From: Agromyces sp. Leaf222
GTDB taxonomy: Bacteria; Actinomycetota; Actinomycetes; Actinomycetales; Microbacteriaceae
Direction: 5' to 3'
Length of the DNA stretch: 64,000 nucleotides
Assembly: GCF_001421565.1 (NCBI RefSeq)
Contig: NZ_LMKQ01000001.1
Location: forward strand, 3,226,935-3,290,934
The translations under genes were made by a program, and so were the position numbers. How positions within the stretch are numbered: the first letter of the stretch is position 1; each line of letters starts with the position of its first letter. Shown piece by piece: positions 20,684-28,563 of the stretch. The notes under the pieces are model-generated. The model saw nothing but the letters and a program-made list of their open reading frames with translations, made no database searches and was not told where the DNA came from.

Positions 20684-20980
20684 TCAGCGGACGACGACCG
20701 CGAGCACGTCGCGAGCCGACAGCACGAGGAAGTCCTCGCCGCCGAACTTGACCTCGGTGCCGCCGTACTTGGAGTAGATCACCTTGTCGCCGACGGCCAC
20801 GTCGAGCGGAACACGGTTGCCGTTGTCATCGATGCGACCGGGGCCCACGGCCACGACCTCGCCCTCCTGGGGCTTCTCCTTGGCGGTGTCGGGGATGACC
20901 AGACCCGATGCGGTGGTCTGCTCGGCCTCGACCTGCTTGATGACGATGCGATCCTCGAGCGGCTTGATGGAAACCGACAC
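20684..20980 (-). CDS. groES: Co-chaperonin GroES
   Basis: A 98-aa 10-kDa chaperonin that caps the GroEL folding chamber. The signature [11 protein letters not shown] opening, mobile loop region ([20 protein letters not shown]) and terminal DVLAVV are intact. Start is GTG 20980 with AAGGGG 6 nt upstream. Regulation is unusually clear: a TTGCAC/TAGACT promoter flanked by two CIRCE operators, so HrcA control is expected. groEL is not in the window. Confidence 0.98.
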   Translation of the reverse strand: MSVSIKPLEDRIVIKQVEAEQTTASGLVIPDTAKEKPQEGEVVAVGPGRIDDNGNRVPLDVAVGDKVIYSKYGGTEVKFGGEDFLVLSARDVLAVVVR

Positions 20981-21025
20981 GGTTCACCCCTTCTGTAGAT
21001 GAAAAACTGTCTCGATGAAGACTGG

Positions 21026-21052
21026 TTAGCAGCCTCAGAGCGAGAGTGCTAA
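21026..21052. promoter_or_regulatory. CIRCE element, groES-proximal (degenerate left arm)
   Basis: TTAGCAGCC, 9 nt, GAGTGCTAA. The right arm is the consensus; the left differs at two positions. It covers the predicted transcription start of groES, where HrcA binding would block initiation. Confidence 0.85.
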
Positions 21053-21056
21053 AACG

Positions 21057-21085
21057 AGTCTAGGCGCGATTTGGCACTCGTGCAA
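21057..21085 (-). promoter_or_regulatory. SigA-type promoter of groES
   Basis: -35 TTGCAC (21085-21080), 17-nt spacer, -10 TAGACT (21062-21057) on the minus strand. The -35 lies inside the upstream CIRCE and the start site inside the downstream one. Confidence 0.8.
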
Positions 21086-21097
21086 CGTGAGTGCCAA
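21071..21097. promoter_or_regulatory. CIRCE element, perfect, between groES and the methyltransferase gene
   Basis: TTGGCACTC, 9 nt, GAGTGCCAA: perfect 9-bp arms. It overlaps the groES -35 box and lies 30 nt upstream of the divergent GTG start at 21128, so it may influence both genes. Confidence 0.9.
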
Positions 21098-21127
21098 CCC
21101 GTGGGAGCAGGGTGCTAGCGTGGCCGG

Positions 21128-22336
21128 GTGGACCGCTCCGAGCTCGTCGAACTGCTTTCTCCCGAAGGGCTGCGACTGCTCGACTCGCTGCCCGAATGGC
21201 ACGCGAAGGCCGATGTCGTCTCGGCCGTGTCCGACCTGCGGCGGCAGGGCCACTCCCCCTCGCTCGTGGCCGCGGTGCTCACCCAGTCCAGGCTCCGCGC
21301 CAAGGCCCGGGCCAAGTTCGGCGAGTTCTCGACGCGCATGCTCTTCACCGAGGCCGGCCTCGAGCAGGCCACCCGGCTGCGGGTCGCCGCACTGCACGCC
21401 GGCCGCTTCTCGCGGGCGGGCATCCGTCACGTGGCCGACCTCGGATGCGGCATCGGCGGCGACTCGCTCGCCCTCGCGGCCGTCGACCTCGAGGTGACCG
21501 CGGCCGAGGCCGACGAGGTCACCGCGGCCATCGCCGCCTTCAACCTCACGCCGTTCGAGCAGGCCCGCGTGCTGCACACCACCGCCGAAGAGGTGCACCT
21601 CGGCGGCATCGGCGGCGCGTGGCTCGACCCGGCACGCCGCGTCACGAGCGGCGGGCGCACCAGGCGCCTCGCGGATGCCGCGGACTACACGCCGAGCCTC
21701 GACTTCGCGTTCGGCCTGGCCGATCGCATGGCCGTCGGCGTGAAGCTCGGGCCCGGCACCGACCGCGGCGTCATCCCGGCCGATGCCGAGGCGCAGTGGG
21801 TCTCGGTCGGCGGCGACGTCGTCGAGCTCGGCGTCTGGTTCGGCGCCGTCGCGCGCCCCGGCATCCGTCGCGCCGCCCTCATCGTCGGCGAGCACGGCGC
21901 CGACGAGCTCACGGCCGCCGCCGACAGCGAGGACGCACCCGTCGGCCCGCTCGGCGACTACCTCTACGAACCCGACGGCGCCGTGATCCGCGCTCGGCTC
22001 ATCGGCGACCTCGCTCGGGCGCACGGGGCGTGGATGCTCTCGGCGGGCATCGCGTACCTCACGGCCGACACGGCGTTCCAGTCGCCGTTCGCGCAGGGCT
22101 TCCGGGTGCTCGAGCGGCTCCCGGCCGACGAGCGCCAGCTGCGCCAGGCGTTGCGCGCCCGCGACATCGGAACCCTCGAGATCAAGAAGCGCGGCATCGA
22201 CATCGACCCCGCGGTGCTTCGCACGAAGCTCAAGCTGCAGGGCGCGGCATCCGCGACCCTCGTCATGACCCGTGAAGAGGGACGCCACGTCGCCCTGCTG
22301 GTCGAGCGCCTGCCCCGCGAGCCCGCTCAGATCTGA
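21128..22336 (+). CDS. Class I SAM-dependent methyltransferase with THUMP-like C-terminal domain
   Basis: A 402-aa protein. A helical N-terminal part is followed by a Rossmann methyltransferase motif VADLGCGIGGDSLALA (about residues 102-117) and the acidic residue of motif II (TAAEAD). The C-terminal ~70 residues (EIKKRGIDIDPAVLRTKLK) match my memory of the THUMP-like domain of this actinobacterial family. RNA methylation is the natural guess; the target is unknown. The GTG start is preceded by TAGCGT with a 6-nt gap and lacks a clear Shine-Dalgarno, so it may be leaderless. It overlaps the convergent gene by 10 bp. Confidence 0.85.
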   Translation: MDRSELVELLSPEGLRLLDSLPEWHAKADVVSAVSDLRRQGHSPSLVAAVLTQSRLRAKARAKFGEFSTRMLFTEAGLEQATRLRVAALHAGRFSRAGIRHVADLGCGIGGDSLALAAVDLEVTAAEADEVTAAIAAFNLTPFEQARVLHTTAEEVHLGGIGGAWLDPARRVTSGGRTRRLADAADYTPSLDFAFGLADRMAVGVKLGPGTDRGVIPADAEAQWVSVGGDVVELGVWFGAVARPGIRRAALIVGEHGADELTAAADSEDAPVGPLGDYLYEPDGAVIRARLIGDLARAHGAWMLSAGIAYLTADTAFQSPFAQGFRVLERLPADERQLRQALRARDIGTLEIKKRGIDIDPAVLRTKLKLQGAASATLVMTREEGRHVALLVERLPREPAQI

Positions 22337-22857
22337 AGCGTGCCGAACACGATCGCGTAGTAGCCGATCCACACGGCCGAGAAGACCAGGCCGCCGACGC
22401 CGGTGCCGATCGCGACGAACGCGAGCGTACGGCCGGTCTCCTCACGGCGCAGCCCCAGCACGCCGAAGATGATCGCGACGATCGACAGCGGCAGCATCCA
22501 GCCGACCAGGAGCGACGCCGCAGCCCCGATGACGCCGAAGACGGCACCGACCCAGCTGTAGACGCGGCGCTGGGTCTCTTCCTCTTCGACGTCGTCGGAT
22601 GCCTCGGCGAACGCCTCGGGCCGGTGCACGATGAGCAACTGACCCGTCGGCACCGTGCGCAGCTCGCCCGTGTCGAGCGGCATGTCCCACTTGCGCGGTG
22701 CGACCGCCATCGGCATGGCCGCCCCCTCGACCGACGGGGCCGCAGCGCGGAGCGCGGACTCGTCGATCGGCCGCCGCGGCGCATCGGCACCGGGCGCCTC
22801 GACGGAGGCATCCGGAACCGAACGGGGCCGCAACGGCTCCTCGGGGGGCAGCGTCAT
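22327..22857 (-). CDS. DUF4190-like small membrane protein
   Basis: A 176-aa protein: a Pro/Ala/Arg-rich, probably disordered, cytoplasmic N-terminal ~115 residues, then two to three hydrophobic segments (AVFGVIGAAASLLVGWMLPLS and the following helix pair) with the FGVLGLRRE turn seen in DUF4190 proteins. The function is unknown. It is third of three similar genes in tandem, with a 4-nt gap to the preceding one and no Shine-Dalgarno of its own. Confidence 0.7.
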   Translation of the reverse strand: MTLPPEEPLRPRSVPDASVEAPGADAPRRPIDESALRAAAPSVEGAAMPMAVAPRKWDMPLDTGELRTVPTGQLLIVHRPEAFAEASDDVEEEETQRRVYSWVGAVFGVIGAAASLLVGWMLPLSIVAIIFGVLGLRREETGRTLAFVAIGTGVGGLVFSAVWIGYYAIVFGTLQI

Positions 22858-22861
22858 GCGA

Positions 22862-23497
22862 TCAGTAGTAATACGGGTCCGCGGATGCGAAGATCAGCGC
22901 CCAGAACAGCAGCGAGATCAGGCCGATCGCGATGCCGACGAACCCGAGGATGATGCCGGTGAGCCACATGCCCTTCGCGGCAGGCTCGCGCTTGCGGCCG
23001 ATGAAGCCGAGCACGACCGCCGCCGCCGGGATGAAGATCTGCATGATGCCGCCGACGAACGGGATGAACACCACGAAGAACCCGACGAGCCCGACGATGC
23101 CCGCGATGAGCGAGATGAGGCTGTAGACCGGCGTCGCCTTCGCGGGACCCGCCGGAGCGTACGACGGCGAGCCGGCGGATGACCCGGGCGCGCCGTATGC
23201 CGCGGCCGCGGGAGCGCCGTATGCGGGCGGTGCCGCGGGCGGCGTGCTGCCGTAGGCGGGCGGGGCGGCCGGCGGGGTGCTGCCGTAGGGCTGCGCGGCC
23301 GGAGCGGGATCCGACGCGCCGAACGAGGGCGGAGCCGGAGGCTCGGGCGCGACCGGGGGTTCCGGCGCTGCCGGCGGCTCGGGCGCGGCGGGCGGGATCG
23401 GGGCGCTGGGCACCTCGGGCACGTCGGGCGCGCTCGGCACGTCGGGCGTCGACGCGGTGGGATTCGTGCCGTCGGCGGGAGTCGTCGGATCGCTCAT
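22862..23497 (-). CDS. Proline-rich DUF4190-like membrane protein
   Basis: A 211-aa protein. The N-terminal half is built of Pro/Ala/Glu repeats and tandem copies of a YGSTPPAAPPA-type unit, then YGAP units. The C-terminal third has three hydrophobic segments with the LISLIAGIVGLVGFFVVFIPF and GFIGRKREP features of DUF4190. Such proteins are common in actinobacteria and are thought to be membrane anchors with disordered tails. The ATG has GGAAGG 7 nt upstream. Confidence 0.8.
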   Translation of the reverse strand: MSDPTTPADGTNPTASTPDVPSAPDVPEVPSAPIPPAAPEPPAAPEPPVAPEPPAPPSFGASDPAPAAQPYGSTPPAAPPAYGSTPPAAPPAYGAPAAAAYGAPGSSAGSPSYAPAGPAKATPVYSLISLIAGIVGLVGFFVVFIPFVGGIMQIFIPAAAVVLGFIGRKREPAAKGMWLTGIILGFVGIAIGLISLLFWALIFASADPYYY

Positions 23498-23525
23498 GGT
23501 TCGACCTTCCGTGATGAGGGGTGGA

Positions 23526-24023
23526 TCAGTACGTGTAGTCGTACGACGCCGAGAGTGCGGCGAGGAACACGAAGAAGACGATCGTGACGATGATCGTGAT
23601 CACGATGCCGATGTAGCCGATGACGAGGCCCGCGATCGCCATGCCGCGGCCCTGCTCGGCCGTCTTCTTGATCTGGCTGAGGGAGATGTGTCCGCAGACG
23701 ATGCCGACCAGGAACCCGATGCCCGTGAAGAAGCCGATGATCGAGGCCACGAGCGAGACGATCGCGAGCACGTTGGTCTTCGCCGGGGCCGGCGCGCCGT
23801 AGGCGGGCGCGGTCGCGGCGTACGCTCCGGTGGCGCCGTAGGCGGGCGCCGCGGGAGCGGGCGGGGCGGCGTATGCCGGTGCGGCAGGCGCAGCCGGAGG
23901 TGCGGGCGGGGCGGGCGGTGCGACCGGCGGAACCGGAGCCGCCTCGGGCGCGGCCGGAGCCGCGGGTGCCGCGGGGACCTCGGGCGTCTCGCCGGACGGG
24001 TTGGGAACGTTGGGGTCGGTCAC
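23526..24023 (-). CDS. Proline-rich DUF4190-like membrane protein
   Basis: About 165 aa with the same plan as its neighbour: Pro/Ala-rich repeats (PPAPPAAPAAPAYA-like units, YGA units), then hydrophobic segments including IVSLVASIIGFFTGIGFLVGIVCGHI and QIKKTAEQGRGMAIAGLVIGYIG, the DUF4190 core. Start taken at GTG 24023 (VTDPNVPN), 6 nt after GAGGAG; the frame is open to ATG 24062. First gene of the three-gene set, behind a TAAAGT box. Confidence 0.8.
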   Translation of the reverse strand: MTDPNVPNPSGETPEVPAAPAAPAAPEAAPVPPVAPPAPPAPPAAPAAPAYAAPPAPAAPAYGATGAYAATAPAYGAPAPAKTNVLAIVSLVASIIGFFTGIGFLVGIVCGHISLSQIKKTAEQGRGMAIAGLVIGYIGIVITIIVTIVFFVFLAALSASYDYTY

Positions 24024-24110
24024 GGTCGTCTCCTCGATGCTGTACCGAACACGATGGGACAACCGCGCCGGATCGAATGCGTGCGGGAGCGACGAATGCC
24101 CCCGTTCGCC

Positions 24111-24116
24111 ACTTTA
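24111..24116 (-). promoter_or_regulatory. Candidate -10 box for the DUF4190 gene set
   Basis: TAAAGT on the minus strand, about 88 nt upstream of GTG 24023. A 7-bp hairpin (24118-24137) just behind it may terminate the tsaD operon. No good -35 is seen. Confidence 0.35.
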
Positions 24117-24228
24117 GCGCGGCAGCTCCGCCGCGCGCATCCCATGACGACGGGCCCGGACGCCGCGACGAACGCGGCCGTCACCGCTGATGCGGGCGGG
24201 GCGACGAGCGGGGCCGGGGCCACCGGTC

Positions 24229-25284
24229 TCAGGCGACCTGCACCTCGGTCGCGGGCAGCGTCGAATCGGCACCGAACGACAGGCCCGACGGGGCGTGCCC
24301 GGCCATGATGAGCTGCGCGCCGAGCGCCGCGATCATCGCCCCGTTGTCGGTGCAGAGCGACAACGGCGGCACGCGAAGGGCCACGCCCGCGGCGTCCGCC
24401 CGCTGCTGCGCGAGCTCCCGCAGTCGCGCGTTCGCCACGACGCCGCCGCCGAGCAGCAGGCGGGGCACGCCGAGCTCGGTGCACGCGGCGATCGCCTTGG
24501 TCACGAGCACATCGGCGACGGCCTCTCGGAAGCTCGCCGCGACATCCGCCACCGGTACCGGCTCGCCGGCCGCCTCGCGCTGCTCGACCCAGCGGGCGAC
24601 GGCCGTCTTCAGGCCCGAGAAGCTGAAGTCGTGGCGGTGGGCCGCCTGGTCTTTCGGCTGCGTGAGTCCGCGCGGGAACCGGATCGCCGAGGGGTCGCCG
24701 CCGATCGCGGCCCGATCGATCTCGGGGCCGCCCGGGTAGGGCAGGCCGAGCACGCGGGCGACCTTGTCGAAGGCCTCGCCCGCCGCGTCGTCGATCGTCT
24801 CGCCGAGCAGCTCGACGTCGGAGACGAGGTCGCGCACGAGGAGCAGCGACGTGTGCCCGCCCGAGACGAGCAGGGCGATCGTCGGCGTCTCGAGCGGCGC
24901 ATCGGCGTCGAGCAGGTCTGCGCCGACGTGGCCCACGAGGTGGTTCACGGCGTAGATCGGCTTCTCGATCGCGAGGGCGAGGGCTTTGGCCGCACCGACG
25001 CCGACCATGAGGGCACCCGCGAGTCCGGGCCCGCTCGTGACGGCGACGGCGTCGAGATCCTCGAGCGAGACACCGGATGCCGCGAGCGCGGCGTCGATGC
25101 TCGGCCCGAGCGCCTCGAGGTGGGCGCGGGCCGCGACCTCGGGCACGACGCCGCCGTAGCGCGCGTGCTCGTCCATCGACGAGGCGATGACGTTCGCCAG
25201 CAGGGTCGTGCCGCGGACGATGCCGACGCCGGTCTCGTCGCAGGAGGTCTCGATGCCGAGCACGAGCGGGGCGTCGCGGTTCAT
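24229..25284 (-). CDS. tsaD: tRNA N6-adenosine threonylcarbamoyltransferase
   Basis: Transfers the threonylcarbamoyl group to A37 of ANN-decoding tRNAs (t6A). The 351-aa protein has the ASKHA-fold opening [14 protein letters not shown] and the metal-binding pair in NHLVGHV (about residues 115-121), plus the SGGHTSLL and [12 protein letters not shown] motifs. Its ATG overlaps the rimI stop by 4 nt. Partners TsaB and TsaE are encoded in the same operon; TsaC is not in the window. Confidence 0.97.
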   Translation of the reverse strand: MNRDAPLVLGIETSCDETGVGIVRGTTLLANVIASSMDEHARYGGVVPEVAARAHLEALGPSIDAALAASGVSLEDLDAVAVTSGPGLAGALMVGVGAAKALALAIEKPIYAVNHLVGHVGADLLDADAPLETPTIALLVSGGHTSLLLVRDLVSDVELLGETIDDAAGEAFDKVARVLGLPYPGGPEIDRAAIGGDPSAIRFPRGLTQPKDQAAHRHDFSFSGLKTAVARWVEQREAAGEPVPVADVAASFREAVADVLVTKAIAACTELGVPRLLLGGGVVANARLRELAQQRADAAGVALRVPPLSLCTDNGAMIAALGAQLIMAGHAPSGLSFGADSTLPATEVQVA

Positions 25285-25832
25285 CGCGCTCCTCGGGGGG
25301 TCGTCGCGGTGCCGCGGCCGGGCCGTGCGGGCGTCGACGCGGCCGCCGCCGGCTGCGCCACCGCGTCGGGCACGTCGAGCCGCATGCTGATCGCGTCGAC
25401 GTTGTCGGGCTGGTAGTAGCCGCGACGCACGCCGATCTCGACGAAGCCGAGCGAGTCGTAGAGCGCCTTGGCGATGGGGTTGTCGGCGCGCACCTCGAGG
25501 AACACCCGCGAGACGCGCATGCGACGGGCATGCGTGATGAGCGCGTGCATGAGGCCGCGGCCGAGGCCGATGCCCCGCGTGAACGGGGCCACGGCGATGG
25601 TCTGCACGTCGGCGTCGCCGGTGCCGGCCGGCGCGTAGAGGCCCGCGTAGCCCATGAGCCGCTGTTCGGGCTCGGCGTCGTCGTCGACGGCGACGAGGTA
25701 GTAGCCGTGCTCGCCCTCGATCTCGGAACGCATGAGCTGCTCCGACCAGGCGTCGGTCACGAAGGTCTCCCGCTCGAGAGCCATGATGGCCTCGACGTCG
25801 GCGATGCGAGCCCGCCGCATCAGCACGCTCAT
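25281..25832 (-). CDS. rimI: Ribosomal-protein-alanine N-acetyltransferase (RimI-like)
   Basis: A 183-aa GNAT acetyltransferase. The acetyl-CoA loop is in [14 protein letters not shown] (about residues 85-98), followed by the [18 protein letters not shown] segment typical of RimI. E. coli RimI acetylates the S18 N-terminus; broader N-terminal activity is known in mycobacteria. An extra ~25-residue Ala/Pro tail is present. Overlaps of 4 nt on both sides place it in the tsaB-rimI-tsaD operon. Confidence 0.92.
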   Translation of the reverse strand: MSVLMRRARIADVEAIMALERETFVTDAWSEQLMRSEIEGEHGYYLVAVDDDAEPEQRLMGYAGLYAPAGTGDADVQTIAVAPFTRGIGLGRGLMHALITHARRMRVSRVFLEVRADNPIAKALYDSLGFVEIGVRRGYYQPDNVDAISMRLDVPDAVAQPAAAASTPARPGRGTATTPRGAR

Positions 25833-26452
25833 CGGAGCACCCGCTTCTTGCCGACCGAGGGGGTCACGTCGGGCGCGCGCAGGTAGAGCGGTGCGTCTCC
25901 CGTGAGCGGAAGCCGACCGGCCGCGAACGCGAACTCGGCGATCATGCCGATGCCGCCGGCCGAGACGAGCGTCGCGTCGAGCCTCGTGCCCGTGCGCTCC
26001 GGCACGGCGTTGCGCGGCACGAGCACGGGCCCGTGCACGCGGATCGGCAGTCCGTCGGCGTCGATGCCGTCGTAGTCGGACACCGCGAACTCCCGCCGGC
26101 GCGCGTCGGTCACGACCTGCATCGGTCCGGCGCCGCCGTCGCGATACCAGGTGTAGGCGACGGCGTCGTGGCTCACGACGGGAACGAAGGGCCTGCGGAT
26201 GCCGAGGGCGAACGCGTGCGCCGCGGCGATGCCGACGCGCAGGCCGGTGAACGGACCGGGGCCCATGCCCGCGGCCACGCCCGACAGCCGGGCGGGCGGG
26301 AGGTGGGCGGACTCGAGCGCCTCGCGGATGAGTTCGCCGACGACCTCGGCGTGCCGCATGGTGTCGGCCGTGCCGACCTCGGCGATCACGCCGGCGTCAT
26401 GGTCGACCACGGCGACGCTCGTGCCCGTCGAGGTGTCGATCGCGAGCAGCAT
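25829..26452 (-). CDS. tsaB: tRNA threonylcarbamoyladenosine biosynthesis protein TsaB
   Basis: A 207-aa ASKHA-fold scaffold of the t6A complex, inactive in catalysis but needed to bind TsaD. The [15 protein letters not shown] opening and [15 protein letters not shown] motif (about residues 64-78) identify it. The ATG is 6 nt after TAGGGT, whose TAG is the tsaE stop codon, so tsaB may also be transcribed from its own leaderless promoter. Confidence 0.95.
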   Translation of the reverse strand: MLLAIDTSTGTSVAVVDHDAGVIAEVGTADTMRHAEVVGELIREALESAHLPPARLSGVAAGMGPGPFTGLRVGIAAAHAFALGIRRPFVPVVSHDAVAYTWYRDGGAGPMQVVTDARRREFAVSDYDGIDADGLPIRVHGPVLVPRNAVPERTGTRLDATLVSAGGIGMIAEFAFAAGRLPLTGDAPLYLRAPDVTPSVGKKRVLR

Positions 26453-26458
26453 GCCTCA

Positions 26459-26464
26459 ACCCTA
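26459..26464 (-). promoter_or_regulatory. -10 box for leaderless tsaB overlapping the tsaE stop
   Basis: TAGGGT on the minus strand; 26464-26462 is the tsaE TAG stop and the gap to the tsaB ATG is 6 nt. No -35 seen. Confidence 0.4.
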
Positions 26465-27034
26465 CCGAGCGTCGGCGTAGGCGGTGCCCGCCCAGCGCGG
26501 ACCGAAGCCTCGCAGCGTGATGACGCGCGGCTCGTCGGCACCGAGGAACTCGGCGTCGCCGGGGTCGGCCCGGGTGCCCGGGTCGCCCGGGGCGCCCGCG
26601 GCGCCTGTGTCGTCGCCGAACAGGCCGGCCGCGGCATCGGCCACCGCAGCACCCTGCGGGCGCTCGATCTCGACCTCGAGCCACGACGCGCTCACGTCGT
26701 CGAGGAGCCCGGCCCCCCACTCGACCACGACGACCGAGCGCGCGAAGTCGAGGTCGAGGTCCTCGAGCAGCTCCGCGCTGCCGAGGCGGTAGGCGTCGAC
26801 GTGCACGAGCGGCGCACCGCCGACGAGGCTCGGATGGGTGCGGGCGAGCACGAACGTCGGGGACTGCACGGGTCCGCGCACGCCGAGGCCGGCTCCGAGG
26901 CCCCGCGTCAGCGTCGTCTTGCCCGCGCCCAGCGGCCCCGAGAGGATGAGCAGGTCGCCGGCGACGAGCCCGGCGCCGAGGTCGCGCCCGAACTCCTCCA
27001 TGGCTGCGGCATCCGGAACCTCGGCGCGGATCAT
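26462..27034 (-). CDS. tsaE: tRNA threonylcarbamoyladenosine biosynthesis ATPase TsaE
   Basis: P-loop ATPase that resets the TsaB-TsaD complex. P-loop GPLGAGKTT at about residues 35-43, and the switch region SPTFVLARTH, then the Walker B-like HVDAYRL. The core occupies about 145 residues; the extra ~45 at the C-terminus are Gly/Ala/Pro-rich low complexity. The start overlaps alr by 4 nt. Confidence 0.94.
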   Translation of the reverse strand: MIRAEVPDAAAMEEFGRDLGAGLVAGDLLILSGPLGAGKTTLTRGLGAGLGVRGPVQSPTFVLARTHPSLVGGAPLVHVDAYRLGSAELLEDLDLDFARSVVVVEWGAGLLDDVSASWLEVEIERPQGAAVADAAAGLFGDDTGAAGAPGDPGTRADPGDAEFLGADEPRVITLRGFGPRWAGTAYADAR

Positions 27035-28182
27035 GCCCCGCTCCCGAACGTGCGGGGCACGCGGTGGCCGATGCGCGTGACGATCTCGTAGCCGATCGTG
27101 TCGGCCGCCTCGGCCCAGTCGTCGGCCGACGGGGCGCCGGTCGCGGGGTCGCCGAACAGCACGACCTCGTCACCGACGGCGACCTCGTCGTCGCCGACGT
27201 CGACCACGAACTGGTCCATGGCGATGCGGCCCACGATCGGTCGACGGCGCCCGGCGAGCAGCACCTCGGCGCGCCCCGACGCGTGGCGCGGGATGCCGTC
27301 GGCGTAGCCCAGCGGCACGAGCGCGAGGGTCGTCGGGCGCTCGGCGCGCCACGTGTGGCTGTAGGAGACGCCGACCCCCGCCTCGACGCGGCGGACCGCG
27401 GCGACGCAGGCGCGCAGCGTCATGACCGGCCGCAGCCCGAGGTCGGCCGCCGTCGTGCCGTCGCTGTACGGCGCGATGCCGTAGGTGCCGATGCCGACGC
27501 GCACGAGGTCGAAGCGCGAGTCCGGCAGGCGCACCGCGGCGGCGGTCGAGGCGAGGTGGCGCACCTCTGGCCGCAGTCCGGCAGCGGATGCCGCGGCGAG
27601 CGCCGACTCGAACGCGTCGAGCTGGGCGCGGTCGGCGTCGGCATCGGTGTTCGCGAGGTGGCTGAAGACGCCGCGCACGCGGATGCCGCCCTGCCCCTCG
27701 AGGATCGCGGCGAAGGCGACGACGTCGGACCACTCCTCGGGCGGCACGCCGTTGCGGCTGAGCCCCGTGTCGATCTTGAGGTGCACCGCCGCCGGTGTTC
27801 GTGTCGGCCGCGACTCCCGCGATGCCGCGACCTGCGCCGCGGCATCCGCGACCCGTCGAAGCTGGTCGAGCGAGGAGACGCCGAGGTCCACCTCGCGCTC
27901 GATGGCCTCGGCGAACGGCGCGTCGGGGCCGTGCAGCCAGGCGAGCACCGGTGCGCCGATGCCCGCGTCGCGCAGCTCGAACGCCTCGTCGAGGTCGGCC
28001 ACGCCGAGCCAGGCGGCCCCGGCGTCGAGGGCGGCGCGCGCGACCGGCACGGCGCCGTGGCCGTAGGCGTTCGCCTTCACGACCGCCATGACCGCGGCCG
28101 GCGCGGCCTGGGCGGCGAGCGCGGCGATGTTCGCGCGCACGGCGTCGAGGTCGACGGCGGCCTCGCGGAACGGCACGGTCAC
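27031..28182 (-). CDS. alr: Alanine racemase
   Basis: PLP enzyme making D-alanine for peptidoglycan. The PLP lysine is in VVKANAYGHG (about residue 35), and the second catalytic residue is the Tyr in GVSYSHTW (about residue 270). The C-terminal beta domain has RIAMDQFVVDVG. The length of 383 aa is normal. It overlaps acpS by 4 nt upstream and tsaE by 4 nt downstream, the usual actinobacterial order. Confidence 0.97.
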   Translation of the reverse strand: MTVPFREAAVDLDAVRANIAALAAQAAPAAVMAVVKANAYGHGAVPVARAALDAGAAWLGVADLDEAFELRDAGIGAPVLAWLHGPDAPFAEAIEREVDLGVSSLDQLRRVADAAAQVAASRESRPTRTPAAVHLKIDTGLSRNGVPPEEWSDVVAFAAILEGQGGIRVRGVFSHLANTDADADRAQLDAFESALAAASAAGLRPEVRHLASTAAAVRLPDSRFDLVRVGIGTYGIAPYSDGTTAADLGLRPVMTLRACVAAVRRVEAGVGVSYSHTWRAERPTTLALVPLGYADGIPRHASGRAEVLLAGRRRPIVGRIAMDQFVVDVGDDEVAVGDEVVLFGDPATGAPSADDWAEAADTIGYEIVTRIGHRVPRTFGSGA

Positions 28183-28544
28183 TGGGCCGCCCCGCTCGCC
28201 TCGAGGATCACGAAGGCGCTCGCGATGCCCGCGTCGTGGCTCATCGAGAGGTGCACGCGGTCGATGCCGAGCGCGGCGACGTGCTCGGCGAGGCCTCCGC
28301 TGAGCGCGAAGTCGGGGTTGCCTTCGGCATCCTGCACGACCGTCATCTCGTGCCAGCGCACGACCGCGTGTCCGCCGAGCGCCTTGATCAGCGACTCCTT
28401 CGCGGCGAATCTGGCCGCGAGTGAGCGAGCGGGGCGTCCGCGTTCGCTCTCAGCGAACAACCGCTCGACGAGCGCCGGCGTCCGCGCGATCGACCGCTCG
28501 AACCGCATGATGTCGACCACGTCGATGCCGATGCCGACGATCAC
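28179..28544 (-). CDS. acpS: Holo-[acyl-carrier-protein] synthase
   Basis: Transfers 4'-phosphopantetheine from CoA to a serine of ACP. The 121-aa protein has the Mg-binding Asp in GIGIDVVDIMRF (about residue 8) and the Glu in FAAKESLIKALG (about residue 70). Downstream of glmS by 19 nt and overlapping alr by 4 nt, so it is part of the same long operon. Confidence 0.96.
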   Translation of the reverse strand: MIVGIGIDVVDIMRFERSIARTPALVERLFAESERGRPARSLAARFAAKESLIKALGGHAVVRWHEMTVVQDAEGNPDFALSGGLAEHVAALGIDRVHLSMSHDAGIASAFVILEASGAAQ

Positions 28545-28563
28545 GCGAACGCCTCCGCCGGGC

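Noticed and set aside
19462..20751. 429-aa plus-strand frame over rarD and groES
   Set aside because: Composition (HEH, RDD, RRR runs) is that of an antisense shadow, and it crosses the groES terminator.
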